A stretch of DNA of 34,691 nucleotides from a virus. The notes below the pieces were generated by a model. The model did not search any database. It was not told the origin of the DNA and saw only the letters and a program-made list of their open reading frames with translations. Position numbers and translations under genes: made by a program. The stretch spans positions 1-34,691 of IMG/VR virus record IMGVR_UViG_3300025789_000012; one strand, 5' to 3'. This document shows, in pieces, positions 26,770 to 34,691 of this stretch (positions within the stretch are counted from its first letter, which is position 1; every line of letters starts with the position of its first letter).

Positions 26770-29265
26770 TTATGGCGCAATATAAATTGCGGAAACATAC
26801 AACGCACCCGTGGATGGGTTATATTTTAACTTTGTTGATGATGTTGTGGCGGGATTATTTCCGCTTGAATTTGATACAAACACGGGATAATACGTTGCGT
26901 TGGTGCTTGTGTTATCCGTGATCGCTATATTCGTTGCATTTGTGGCCGTGGTTGCCGTTGTTGCGCTACTTGCATTTCCCGTTAAAGCGCCCACAAACGT
27001 GGTGCTAGTAACCGATACAAGCCCCGCAATCGTTGTGGCCGATGATCCCAACGAAATAGCCGTTGTCCCAACTGTCACACTAGAATTATTAAGTGCCGAA
27101 TTGGGAATAGATGTTAGCCCCGCACCCGATCCGCTAAATTGTGTGGCCGTAAATACGCCCGTGCTAGGGTTAAATTGTAGCTTGGTGCTAGATGTGTATT
27201 CGGTGCTTAAATTACCCGCCGTTTGGTTGGCAAATAATGGGTATCGCGTGCCGTTTGTTGTGGTGTCATCGGTGACTGTTGCGTAGGCCGTTGGTGACAC
27301 CCAACTAGGCGCACTTGATCCGTTGGATTGTAAGACTTGGCCACTTGTGCCCGCCGCCGTGAATCCGTAAGCCGTGCCCGTTCCGTAAGCAACCGCACCC
27401 GCCGTGGGTGTTGCCGTGCCGTTTGTGCCGCCATTCGTTATAGCCACTTGGCCAACAATATTGCCCGCTTGAACCGACAAATTGCTTTTGTTGACGTAAA
27501 TTTGGCCACTAGAATTTACATAAGAAACTGTGCCAATTTTGACGGCATAGCCCGTGGGCGGTATGGTGTTTTGATAATAGCCCGCCGAATAAGGCGATAA
27601 ATAAAGCGTGTCACCAACTGTATAAGTGCCCGTGTTAACACCCGATACAACCCCAATCGTGGTCACATAGCCCGCCGTGCCCGTTGGAATAGCCTGATTT
27701 GCCAATCCAATCACGTTGGCCGTGGTTAGGCTATTAGCAATGGCCAAAGCCACGCAAGGATAAATAAATCCGCTAGATGTGCTAGTGATGTAAACGGGTT
27801 GGCCAACATTGATTGTTGATCCCGTGTTGTTGTAAACCTTTAATTGAATTTCTTGCCCAATGTGCAATTCATTATTCGTTACGCCGTTGTAGTAAGCCAA
27901 GGCATCTTGTGCTTGGTCATAAAACAATTCGCCCTGTGCGTAATTGGGCAAAGATGATTGGGGCGTAAATGTCGCGTAATTAGAAACAGTCGGGTTTGCT
28001 AGGCTTGCGCCCGTTGCCAATGCTAAAACCGATCCCGATCCACTTGTTGAATAAGATGATCCCCATGCCGATCCGGTTGAATTGGGTATCCCCGATGCGG
28101 GATAAACCATTGGCGCGGTGTTTGAAATCGTCACCGCACTTGATCCGTTATAACTTGTGCCGCTTAGATTTGATCCAATCGTTAAAGCAAATAGATTTCC
28201 ACCCAAAGCCACGCCCGAAATTGTGGAATTGGCCAATTGTGCGTTAGTAATCGTGCCACTAAGCGCGGTTGTTGGAATCGTTGTTGCGGCCGTCATAGCA
28301 CCCGTGCCGTTGCCGTAAACATACCCCGTTAGCGTTGTTGCCCCCGTGCCTCCATAGGCCACCGCTATGGTGCTTGCATTCCAAGTGCCCGCCGTTAGCG
28401 TGCCAACACCCGTGATTCCCGTGTAAGACCCGCTTACAAGGCTAGATGAAATCGTGCCACTTGTGATTTGTGATGCCGCAATAGCAATATTCTGTGATGT
28501 TGCGCTAGTGATTTGGCCTTGGGCGTTAATCACAAAAGTGACTGTTTGGCTTGCCGATCCATAGCTTGCGGCCGTGACACCCGTGTTGGTGATGCTAAAT
28601 GTATTGGATGATAGCGTTAGCCCCGTGCCCGCATAATACGTTGCCGATCCGCTAAATTGCACCCAAGGCATTGCGGTGACACCGATTGTGCCCGTTTGTG
28701 ATGCCGTGCAAACCCATCCCGTATCGGCTTGTCCGCCGTTTAAAAGCACTGTGTAAGCGCCCGAAACCTCCGCCCACACATCCATATCAACCGCCCGTGC
28801 CCAAGCCGTTGATGACGCAATATAGATGCCGTTTTGTGATGATGTGCTTTGATTCTTGACTAAAACCCGATCACCAGTTAATGTGGTGTATCCATCAATG
28901 GTTTGTAGCCCCGAAAGCGTGATGTTTGTGGTTGTTCCAACTTGGCACGCCGCCTTTGGGCCAAGCCCTTGGGCAACCATATCCACATAATATTTATTGG
29001 CAATATCCGTTGAATTAGCGGGCGATGTGGTGATCGTGCCCGTTGTTGTGGATATGCTTGTAAAAGCCCCCGTAGATGGCGTTGTAGCCCCAATAGGGCT
29101 TGAATCTAGGGTGCTATTGGTGATTGTTAGCCCGCTTTGAATAGGGCTGATTGTGGCCGTGAAAGGTTGGCCCTGACCGATAAAGGTCTGAAACGTGCCA
29201 TCGACCGCAAAATACGCCTGAACGGGCAGTAGGTTTTGGTCAACAGTTTTGTTAGGGCCAACCAT
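26770..29265 (-). CDS. Large tail fibre-like protein, 831 aa
   Basis: I start at the ATG at 29265 (MVGPNKTVDQNLLPVQAYFA), one base after the upstream stop; a TTG at 29283 is the alternative. The N-terminal part has FAVDGTFQTFIGQGQPF and, near residues 80-200, the common fibre region KYYVDMVAQGLGPKAAC with GDRVLVKNQSTSSQNGIYI and TAWARAVDMD. The rest is Thr/Ser/Gly-rich beta repeats. The C-terminus contains an internal duplication (TSSTKLQFNPSTGVFTA and TSSTKLKYNPSTGALYVSA). It is probably a structural fibre or its base section, next to the S74 fibre. Confidence 0.85.
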   Translation of the reverse strand: MVGPNKTVDQNLLPVQAYFAVDGTFQTFIGQGQPFTATISPIQSGLTITNSTLDSSPIGATTPSTGAFTSISTTTGTITTSPANSTDIANKYYVDMVAQGLGPKAACQVGTTTNITLSGLQTIDGYTTLTGDRVLVKNQSTSSQNGIYIASSTAWARAVDMDVWAEVSGAYTVLLNGGQADTGWVCTASQTGTIGVTAMPWVQFSGSATYYAGTGLTLSSNTFSITNTGVTAASYGSASQTVTFVINAQGQITSATSQNIAIAASQITSGTISSSLVSGSYTGITGVGTLTAGTWNASTIAVAYGGTGATTLTGYVYGNGTGAMTAATTIPTTALSGTITNAQLANSTISGVALGGNLFALTIGSNLSGTSYNGSSAVTISNTAPMVYPASGIPNSTGSAWGSSYSTSGSGSVLALATGASLANPTVSNYATFTPQSSLPNYAQGELFYDQAQDALAYYNGVTNNELHIGQEIQLKVYNNTGSTINVGQPVYITSTSSGFIYPCVALAIANSLTTANVIGLANQAIPTGTAGYVTTIGVVSGVNTGTYTVGDTLYLSPYSAGYYQNTIPPTGYAVKIGTVSYVNSSGQIYVNKSNLSVQAGNIVGQVAITNGGTNGTATPTAGAVAYGTGTAYGFTAAGTSGQVLQSNGSSAPSWVSPTAYATVTDDTTTNGTRYPLFANQTAGNLSTEYTSSTKLQFNPSTGVFTATQFSGSGAGLTSIPNSALNNSSVTVGTTAISLGSSATTIAGLVSVTSTTFVGALTGNASSATTATTATNATNIAITDNTSTNATYYPVFVSNSSGNNPATTSSTKLKYNPSTGALYVSAIYIAP

Positions 29266-29266
29266 G

Positions 29267-29614
29267 TTAGCTTTGATCGCCAACGGCCGTTACATAAAGC
29301 AAACCCGCCGTGCCACTATTACTAATTGCCGTCATGTAAAAGGGCGTGGTTGGTGTTGCCAAGATAAGGGGAGAAGTCATACCCGCAGGCAAAACATAAT
29401 CCCCTGGTGTTCCATCACTCGGAAACGTTGCGGCGGGGCATGGCGAATAATTCGCAAACTTAACCGCAATGGGCGATGCGCCCGTGTTTAGGAATGAGCA
29501 GAAGTTGATCTGATCGTTTGTCTGATCATCAATCAAAGTGCTTGCATGGGCACTATTGGTGACGCTAAGACAATACGTCTGACCCGCGTTGCGTTGAACG
29601 GTTGATCCGGCCAT
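29267..29614 (-). CDS. Small beta-rich virion protein, 115 aa
   Basis: MAGSTVQRNAGQTYCLSVTN opens a Ser/Thr/Ala-rich, strand-rich protein with NFCSFLNTGASPIAVKFANY, a Cys/Pro segment and AGLLYVTAVGDQS at the end. Patterns such as FLNTG..PIAV.F, DY.LPAGM and FYM.AIS suggest a jelly-roll-like virion surface or fibre-associated protein. It is followed directly by the large fibre. No family name can be given. Confidence 0.72.
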   Translation of the reverse strand: MAGSTVQRNAGQTYCLSVTNSAHASTLIDDQTNDQINFCSFLNTGASPIAVKFANYSPCPAATFPSDGTPGDYVLPAGMTSPLILATPTTPFYMTAISNSGTAGLLYVTAVGDQS

Positions 29615-29616
29615 GA

Positions 29617-29943
29617 TTACACCGCATTGGTTGGTAGGATCGTGCCCTCTAAGCGATCAACACCAAGTGTATAAACACCGGATGCTGGCGTTGCCGATGA
29701 TCCTGTGCTATTGGTGAATTGAATAGAAAGGGTGTTAGCGGCCGAAACCCACGCGTTAGCGATTCCCACACCGGTTGTTTGGGCACCTTGCAAGGAAATA
29801 TTCACAAAATCGTTGACCACAAGGCCGGGGATCGTGAATGTTTGTGTTGCTTGTGTGCCAGAAACGGCGGCGGGGGATAAAGTGGGGTAAACAAGGAAAG
29901 AATTAAGAATATTCCCCCTAAGGATTGTTGTTTGTAATGACAT
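29617..29943 (-). CDS. Small beta-rich virion protein, 108 aa
   Basis: A strong AAAGGAG site precedes the ATG at 29943, the first gene after the terminator at 29986-30007. The protein (MSLQTTILRGNILNSFLVYP; TFTIPGLVVNDFVNISLQGA; NAWVSAANTLSIQFTNSTGS) has the pattern of a compact beta sandwich: TIPG....D(F)V..., GV..A.V.A..T..I.F.N. I remember similar small proteins near capsid genes, probably virion components. Confidence 0.72.
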   Translation of the reverse strand: MSLQTTILRGNILNSFLVYPTLSPAAVSGTQATQTFTIPGLVVNDFVNISLQGAQTTGVGIANAWVSAANTLSIQFTNSTGSSATPASGVYTLGVDRLEGTILPTNAV

Positions 29944-29972
29944 AAAAACTCCTTTGTGTTGATTGTATCTTG

Positions 29973-30013
29973 AAAAATAAAAAAAGCCACCCGTTTTGTG
30001 GATGGCCTTTTTC
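29973..30013 (-). terminator. Rho-independent terminator after the head genes
   Basis: On the minus strand GGCCATCC (from 30007) pairs with GGGTGGC (ending at 29986), with one T-G pair, around a short A-rich loop, followed by seven T. On the plus strand it is equally framed by A and T runs, so it could work in both directions. It separates the head block from the fibre block. Confidence 0.85.
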
Positions 30014-30028
30014 GTATTTACCTAAACA

Positions 30029-30469
30029 TTATGGTAAGAATGTAAGGTCATAGCCGTAAACAAATACATCGCAAGTGGCGGCAATCGTTGTGCCCACATT
30101 CACATACATTGTGGATGGGTTAGAAATTGCGGTTGCGGGATTTGTTGCCGTGGATGTTGTCACATAAGGGCCACCGGTGTTGCTTGTCAACGCGGCGGTT
30201 GTCAACACGGTTGATCCTGTTTGTGATGCGCCGGTGTAAACACCAACGGTTGCCGTTGCAATAGTGGTTGTTGCGCCGCTACTGTTAAGGCCGTTGGTGA
30301 TCAACACGCTTACGGGAACAAATTTAGAAACATCCACCACCGTCATAGCGGTATCACCCGCTAGGGCTAGGTTAACGGATTGTGCGGATGCAATCAAACG
30401 CAAGGCTTGGTTTGTGGCCAAGTTTTGTGGGTGATTGCTTACTGTGGTTGCTGGTCCGGGATTTGCCAT
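30029..30469 (-). CDS. Putative capsid decoration or structural protein, 146 aa
   Basis: This protein lies directly behind the coat gene, with AGGAG before the ATG at 30469. The sequence is Thr/Ala/Val-rich and strand-rich: LRLIASAQSVNLALAGDTAM, VSVLITNGLNSSGATTTIAT, GVYTGASQTGSTVLT, and a terminal CDVFVYGYDLTFLP. The GDTAM.V.D.SK..P..V...N.......T.ATVGVYT pattern is common in small proteins just downstream of phage coat genes. A decoration role is inferred from position and abundance of beta structure. Confidence 0.72.
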   Translation of the reverse strand: MANPGPATTVSNHPQNLATNQALRLIASAQSVNLALAGDTAMTVVDVSKFVPVSVLITNGLNSSGATTTIATATVGVYTGASQTGSTVLTTAALTSNTGGPYVTTSTATNPATAISNPSTMYVNVGTTIAATCDVFVYGYDLTFLP

Positions 30470-30494
30470 GATTTTTTACTCCTAATGTTTAACG

Positions 30495-31739
30495 TTAAGC
30501 CGCAACACGGCAAGCCAATTCGGGATACAACGGTGCCCATCCATATAAGACATCCAAACGGGTTGGAATCGAATCATTGTTGATGGTGTACTGACGTACC
30601 ACACGCATGGAAAGGCCGATTTCTTTATCGCTTGCACGGCCCGCGAAGTGCACCCCCTCGGGTAGCTCGAGATCCGCCACGGCCAAGCAGAAAGCGTTAC
30701 GGTGCATGATTATGTTTTGGGGTGAAACGGTGCCACTATTGTTAAATGGTGTCACGGTGCTTGCGCCCGCACTTGTCACGCTAACGTTTTGGAATTGACC
30801 GGCGGTGATAACGGCGGGGCTAACGGTGACGCTAGTGGTGCCGCTTGTGGCAACCGTGGCGGCCGCGGTGACAACAAAGTTTCTTAGCTTGTTGCTACCA
30901 TAGGCTTGGCGGTTTTGTGGGTTAACGGCGTAGACGTTTGCAATCTGAATCACATCACCAACATTCAATTGACCGGCGGCCGTAGTGGCGCTTAGTGCGA
31001 TTGTTGATGTCTGTGCCCATCCTGATGTCAAAAATCCCGTTGCGGTGCTTGTATTGCACGATAAAACGGCCGTAGGGCTATTGCCAAAGGTTTGGCTAAC
31101 CACGTTCTGGTCCATTTTCCAATTCATCCCCGCGCTGTCCCTGCCCATCAACCCCTTCCTGTATTGCTCACCGATAGCCTCTTGTGGAACAAACAAGCCT
31201 TTTAGTGAATCAACAATGGTTGCCGATGTAAATGGCTCCACAATACAAGACCGGCGGCCATCACGGGGTGCGCCCTCCGCATCCAAATAAGCCGCGGCGG
31301 TTAGATATGTGATCAAACCTGTGGGCGGTGTTCCGGCCGTGCCAACAATATTTGCGGTATTGTTTTTAGCCATCACCAATCCATCACGGTCTATCTTATT
31401 GGCTATGGCGGCCACAGCGGGTTTCAAAACTCGGTCGCTGAACATGTCGAGGCTTAGCGCTAAGTCTTGGGTCGTGAACTGCGTGTCCACATGGAACTGG
31501 GTGCTTAGTGTCACGGGCACGCTAGTTTCGTTGAAATCCTCAACGTTTAGCGCGGGGCCTGTGGTACCAATGAAGCGTCCGGGACGTCTAACATTAACCG
31601 TGTTACCGATTTTTGCACCGACCACTGCGAACTGATCATCGTAATTGCGGTCCACCTCGCTCGTAAACGTCAATTCGTTTTCGAGCACCATAAGAGCTTC
31701 ATTTGTGATTTTTGATATCGTCAATAAATTGTTTGACAT
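30495..31739 (-). CDS. Major capsid protein, P22 coat family
   Basis: The 414-aa protein fits the HK97-fold P22 gp5 family (430 aa in P22). Recognisable parts are the N-arm MSNNLLTISKITNEALMVLE, the GNTVNVRRPGRF region, VPVTLSTQFHVDTQFTTQDL with ALSLDMFSDRVLKPA, a central segment CIVEPFTSATIVDSLKGLFV, and the C-terminal HRNAFCLAVADLELPEG with RVVRQYTINNDSIPTRLDVL. A Thr/Ala-rich middle (about 225-320) corresponds to the variable insertion domain. AAGGAA precedes the ATG. It follows scaffold, as in P22. Confidence 0.93.
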   Translation of the reverse strand: MSNNLLTISKITNEALMVLENELTFTSEVDRNYDDQFAVVGAKIGNTVNVRRPGRFIGTTGPALNVEDFNETSVPVTLSTQFHVDTQFTTQDLALSLDMFSDRVLKPAVAAIANKIDRDGLVMAKNNTANIVGTAGTPPTGLITYLTAAAYLDAEGAPRDGRRSCIVEPFTSATIVDSLKGLFVPQEAIGEQYRKGLMGRDSAGMNWKMDQNVVSQTFGNSPTAVLSCNTSTATGFLTSGWAQTSTIALSATTAAGQLNVGDVIQIANVYAVNPQNRQAYGSNKLRNFVVTAAATVATSGTTSVTVSPAVITAGQFQNVSVTSAGASTVTPFNNSGTVSPQNIIMHRNAFCLAVADLELPEGVHFAGRASDKEIGLSMRVVRQYTINNDSIPTRLDVLYGWAPLYPELACRVAA

Positions 31740-31757
31740 GATCTTTCCTTAAAAAAA

Positions 31758-32642
31758 TTACCTGATTTTTCCCGCCCGCCGCGCCTCTTTCCACGCCTGA
31801 TATGTGCCGTGAAATTCACCACTTGAATTAATGGGAATATCCGCAACACCACCGCTAGGCTTTAAGGCACGCACCGGTGCGGGTGCTTTACTTGTCTTGA
31901 CCGTAGTCTCCTTAGCCGGTTCCGCCTTTTCGTATAGCTTTTCCAATTTTCCCAATTCAAGAAGGGCTTTGCGTGTGGGCATGGCCGCCAACTTTTGTGC
32001 GTATTCCAAATCCTCCGCCAAGTGATATAGGATTCTTGGGCCTACATCCGATTCCAATATGGAATCACGGATTTCATCGGAAACAACAACATTAGCCGTT
32101 GAAACCATTTCATCGTAATCGGGCAATTCGGCTTTCACTTGATCTAATTTGGATGACCAAGATTGGATAACCTTTTGTCTTTCCTCATTAGCCTTGCGAT
32201 TCGCCTCCTGTTGATCCCTTTCCGCCAACGCCTTTTCGGTTGAATATTGGGCCAAAGCCTTTGCATATTCAAACGCATCCTGAAATTGCCCCGGTTGCGG
32301 TTCCTGATCAACGCTCGGCCTTTGTGGTGCCGCCACTTGCTCAAGTGCCCTTAACCTATCCTCCAACGCTTGCCTTTGTTGGCGTTCCGCTTCCGCCTCC
32401 GCCTTTGCCGCCTCGCGTTGTTTCGTCAATTCGGAAAATCTTTTCTCTAACTTTGGGTTCGCCCGCTTTTCCTCTACGGGTTTGGCTTCCTCTTGCACCT
32501 CGGGTTCATTCTCAACCACCTCCGTTGATGGCTCGGCATCCACCGCCACATCATCCGTTTGATCGGCTAAACCTAAACGATTTGCATAAAATTCCGCCGC
32601 ATTCTCGCTTGTGAGCACTTGGCCCGCTTCTTTTTCCGACAT
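31758..32642 (-). CDS. Scaffold protein
   Basis: The 294-aa, highly charged helical protein lies between portal and coat. The acidic start (PSTEVVENEPEVQEEAKPVE) is followed by a coiled coil (LEKRFSELTKQREAAKAEAE and on to about residue 105). A mid part has PDYDEMVSTANVVVSDEIRD, SDVGPRILYHLAEDLEYAQK and LAAMPTRKALLELGKLE, then a basic C-terminus (YQAWKEARRAGKIR) that would contact coat subunits. P22 scaffold is 303 aa. These features fit P22-like scaffolds well. Confidence 0.88.
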   Translation of the reverse strand: MSEKEAGQVLTSENAAEFYANRLGLADQTDDVAVDAEPSTEVVENEPEVQEEAKPVEEKRANPKLEKRFSELTKQREAAKAEAEAERQQRQALEDRLRALEQVAAPQRPSVDQEPQPGQFQDAFEYAKALAQYSTEKALAERDQQEANRKANEERQKVIQSWSSKLDQVKAELPDYDEMVSTANVVVSDEIRDSILESDVGPRILYHLAEDLEYAQKLAAMPTRKALLELGKLEKLYEKAEPAKETTVKTSKAPAPVRALKPSGGVADIPINSSGEFHGTYQAWKEARRAGKIR

Positions 32643-32660
32643 AGGTTTCCCTAAGAATTA

Positions 32661-32682
32661 ACCCCGTGCATCCCCACGGGTA
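32661..32682 (-). other. Stem-loop upstream of the scaffold gene
   Basis: On the minus strand CCCGTG, a six-base loop and CACGGG form a six-base-pair hairpin about 20 bases before the scaffold ATG, without a T run. It may be an RNase processing or translation-control element that sets the scaffold level relative to the portal. The rest of the 76-base gap (32643-32718) holds nothing I recognise. Confidence 0.5.
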
Positions 32683-32718
32683 AGGTTTGTGTAATCTTTA
32701 CACGAAATCATTACTTTG

Positions 32719-32943
32719 TCAAACACGCCCATTTCGTTTGTGTTCATAAACCACTTGTTCTTTTGATCCGGTGTTGAAATTTTCTTTATATTGTTTGTTA
32801 TTCAAATCACTAAGGGCGGCCTCAATGGCTTGTTTTCTACCCATTTCGGATTTCATTTTTTCAAATTTTGGATGTGTTTTAGCTTTTTCGTGTTGTTCTT
32901 TGGCATATTTTTTAGCCAATTCTTTTTGTTCATCATTCATCAT
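32719..32943 (-). CDS. Small charged protein with YEHKR tail, 74 aa
   Basis: The ATG at 32943 overlaps the portal stop (TAATG). MMNDEQKELAKKYAKEQHEK is followed by a basic helix (HPKFEKMKSEMGRKQAIEAA) and ends EQVVYEHKRNGRV. The terminal YEHKR matches the end of the 112-aa protein at 3252-3590. Both flank packaging genes, so a common partner such as portal or terminase is possible. The function is unknown. Confidence 0.75.
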   Translation of the reverse strand: MMNDEQKELAKKYAKEQHEKAKTHPKFEKMKSEMGRKQAIEAALSDLNNKQYKENFNTGSKEQVVYEHKRNGRV

Positions 32944-34691
32944 TAGATTGCCCTTTCTATGGCTTCCGCCTTTGCTTCACGTTCACTTATCCGATCCAAA
33001 TGCGCCAAATAAATGGCCAATTGGGCTTTGATATTTTCTACCTCTAATTGCGTCTGTGTCTTAGCCACCGTATCTTGTGCTTGCGTGTGTGTCTTTAAGA
33101 CCATATCCATGTGTCTTTCCTGATCACGCAATTCAATATCATGGGCGCGGTTGGTTTCTTTGATCAATGTGCGCTTGGTTTCCGCATCCTGTTTCATCTG
33201 CTCCACATCCGCACGATTCTTAATCATCAATTGCATTGCTTGTAATTGTTGTTGCAATTGTTGAATAGTTTGTTTGGATTGGGCCAATTGCATTTGCACT
33301 TGTGGCGGCACGGGTGATTTATCATCAATTTGTGCCAATGGGTTGCTTGCGGCCAATCGATCCGCAATTACATCCGCACCGGGGAAATCCATGTTTCTAA
33401 AGATCAAATCACCGGCAACATTCATCAAATTGGGATCGGCACTTAACAAAGGCATCATCGATTCAACCGCCTCAATCCGTTTACTGTTGTAGCCGGGGCC
33501 GGTATCCATCACCACATCGTATTCGCCAACGGTAACATCGTTTAATATCTTTTCAACGCCTTGTTCGTCTTGGCCACGCTTATTGATTTCAACCAAATCC
33601 GGCTTTCCATCATCGCCAATAATCCGCATCACACGCGCGTTATCGTAGATTTTGGGGATTAGATCAAGAATAATTCGGGCCGTGTGCTTAATGGATCGCG
33701 TTAGATTATCGTAATAGTGGTAATTAGATAGATCAATTTGTTGTTGTTGGCCATTTAGGGCCTTGCCGCTAATGTTTCCGGTTGGCATTTGGTTTGGATC
33801 AAAGATGCCCAAAACCGCTTGCATATCGCTATTAATTCCATCCGCGGCGGCCATAATTCCCGCGGGCGGTGCCTCCGGTTGAATCCGTGTTGGCACCGGC
33901 GCGGGCACGCCCTCGATATCCTTTTGCTTGTATCGCAACACCGGCATCGATTTAATGTTTGCCTGTGCCCATTCATTCTCGTGGCCCTCATCCTGTCCCT
34001 CGGCAATTAACCACTTGGCCTTTGGCGCTAGGGCAACGGATTCGGTTAGCGCGGTTTTCCAAAAGTTATACATCCTTTGTGGGTCTTTGGCCATTCGCAC
34101 CAAGCCATATTTTTTGCGCTTGTTTTCAACAATGAATTCCTCACCATACACCGGCACAATTGGAATGTATTTGCTTGCCCATTTGCCCTCCTCTAGCACC
34201 TCCATGCCCGTGCAAATGATCTGTTTCACCTCTTTTTTAAATGATGGCCTTTCATCAACCACCACCAAGCCACGGGCCAACATTTCCGCCTGATCGGGCA
34301 AATCGGATCGGAAAGCCTTTTCGCCATTGCTTAATAGGCATAGCTTATCCGCCTTTCTTTCCGTATACCAATATTCCGCAATCCGGATATCCTCCCGCAT
34401 CACCCATTCCGCATTGCTATCGCCGGTGCCGCGTTGTGTAAATCCCGCGCCATCATCCGCGCCGGGATACATCTTTCGGAATATTTCCTTGCTAACCACT
34501 TGCGTTATTAGGCACTTTTCCGCATCCGATCCATCCGGCAAGATGCTATTTGGATCAAAATACACGGTGAATGGGTTGTGTATCGGCTCAATGTATATTT
34601 CCTGATCAAAGGAATTTTCCCGCACATAATCCGTTTTTAGCCGCCAATAGCCAAAGCCCATCCGCACCGCGTAATTAAACGCGTTGTCATA
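32943..34691 (-). CDS. Portal protein, C-terminal part (start lies at base 478)
   Basis: This is the remainder of the P22-type portal. Codons upstream of 34565 are duplicated by the terminal overlap; the true start is at 478. It carries the family feature IEPIHNPFTVYFDPNS near the junction and a long mid-domain (YNFWKTALTESVALAPKAKW). The C-terminus is a Gln- and charge-rich helical region (QSKQTIQQLQQQLQAMQ, then repeated KTHTQAQDT-like heptads), expected for the barrel or helical crown of P22-like portals. The stop TAA overlaps the ATG of the next gene (TAATG). It is followed by a 74-aa gene, scaffold and coat, the usual head operon order. Confidence 0.92.
   Translation of the reverse strand, partial: YDNAFNYAVRMGFGYWRLKTDYVRENSFDQEIYIEPIHNPFTVYFDPNSILPDGSDAEKCLITQVVSKEIFRKMYPGADDGAGFTQRGTGDSNAEWVMREDIRIAEYWYTERKADKLCLLSNGEKAFRSDLPDQAEMLARGLVVVDERPSFKKEVKQIICTGMEVLEEGKWASKYIPIVPVYGEEFIVENKRKKYGLVRMAKDPQRMYNFWKTALTESVALAPKAKWLIAEGQDEGHENEWAQANIKSMPVLRYKQKDIEGVPAPVPTRIQPEAPPAGIMAAADGINSDMQAVLGIFDPNQMPTGNISGKALNGQQQQIDLSNYHYYDNLTRSIKHTARIILDLIPKIYDNARVMRIIGDDGKPDLVEINKRGQDEQGVEKILNDVTVGEYDVVMDTGPGYNSKRIEAVESMMPLLSADPNLMNVAGDLIFRNMDFPGADVIADRLAASNPLAQIDDKSPVPPQVQMQLAQSKQTIQQLQQQLQAMQLMIKNRADVEQMKQDAETKRTLIKETNRAHDIELRDQERHMDMVLKTHTQAQDTVAKTQTQLEVENIKAQLAIYLAHLDRISEREAKAEAIERAI
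34565..34691. repeat. Right copy of 127-bp terminal direct repeat (assembly overlap)
   Basis: This is the exact duplicate of bases 1-127. It lies inside the portal coding sequence, and removing one copy leaves an uninterrupted 699-codon portal gene. Confidence 0.95.

Noticed and set aside
32661-32682. Strong terminator between portal and scaffold
   Set aside because: The hairpin has only six pairs and no T run, and scaffold must be transcribed; I keep it only as a stem-loop.

Overview
The window is a complete, circularly closed contig of a tailed phage with a P22-like short-tailed (podovirus) virion. The first 127 bases recur exactly as the last 127 (1-127 = 34565-34691), so the unique length is about 34,564 bp. 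The portal gene runs across the artificial ends. The host is probably Gram-negative: there is a spanin pair, a further small lipoprotein, and no Gram-positive features. The intermediate base composition and the flavour of the small genes suggest a freshwater betaproteobacterium, but that is only a guess. I saw no integrase, CI-type repressor, tRNA, CRISPR or insertion sequence.

Layout. Almost all genes are on the minus strand and are read toward lower coordinates. (1) Early leftward block, 8766 down to 3663: a DNA methyltransferase, many small accessory genes, an ERF single-strand annealing protein, a YqaJ/lambda-type exonuclease and a small protein with an SSB-like acidic tail. Together these form a recombination module. 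(2) Packaging and head block, 3590 down to 481, then portal (478 to 1, continuing 34564 to 32943), scaffold, coat and a decoration-like protein. It starts behind a candidate promoter at 3636-3666 and ends at a clear hairpin terminator at 29986-30007. (3) Tail block, 29943 down to 14312: three small beta-rich proteins or fibres, a large fibre, an S74-chaperone fibre, two DUF7936-like proteins, gp4-like and gp10-like head-completion proteins, three large candidate ejection proteins and a collar-domain protein. (4) Lysis block, 14315 down to 11269: several small membrane proteins, a lipoprotein, Rz with Rz1 nested in another frame, and a GH19 endolysin.

The only plus-strand block (8877-11272) is a small regulation and replication arm: a Cro/YdaS-like helix-turn-helix protein, a structured leader RNA candidate, a DUF1376 protein, a RusA resolvase, a one-helix membrane peptide, a zinc-ribbon protein and a DUF1364/HNH-like nuclease. 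It converges on the end of the lysis block with overlapping stop codons.

The most interesting points are these. A hexamer CTAAAC/GTTTAG lies just upstream of the -10 box of each of four promoter candidates around 7.7-9.04 kb, and the Cro-like gene appears to be leaderless. The trinucleotide CAG is almost absent from the plus strand over long stretches but common in 24.7-26.5 kb, marking an acquired tail-fibre module, and is also raised in a small-gene patch at 3.66-4.3 kb. A beta-rich domain is inserted in both the gp4-like and gp10-like proteins. There is extensive out-of-frame gene overlap in the lysis region. I found no convincing new defence system. All functions are inferred from sequence motifs read by eye.
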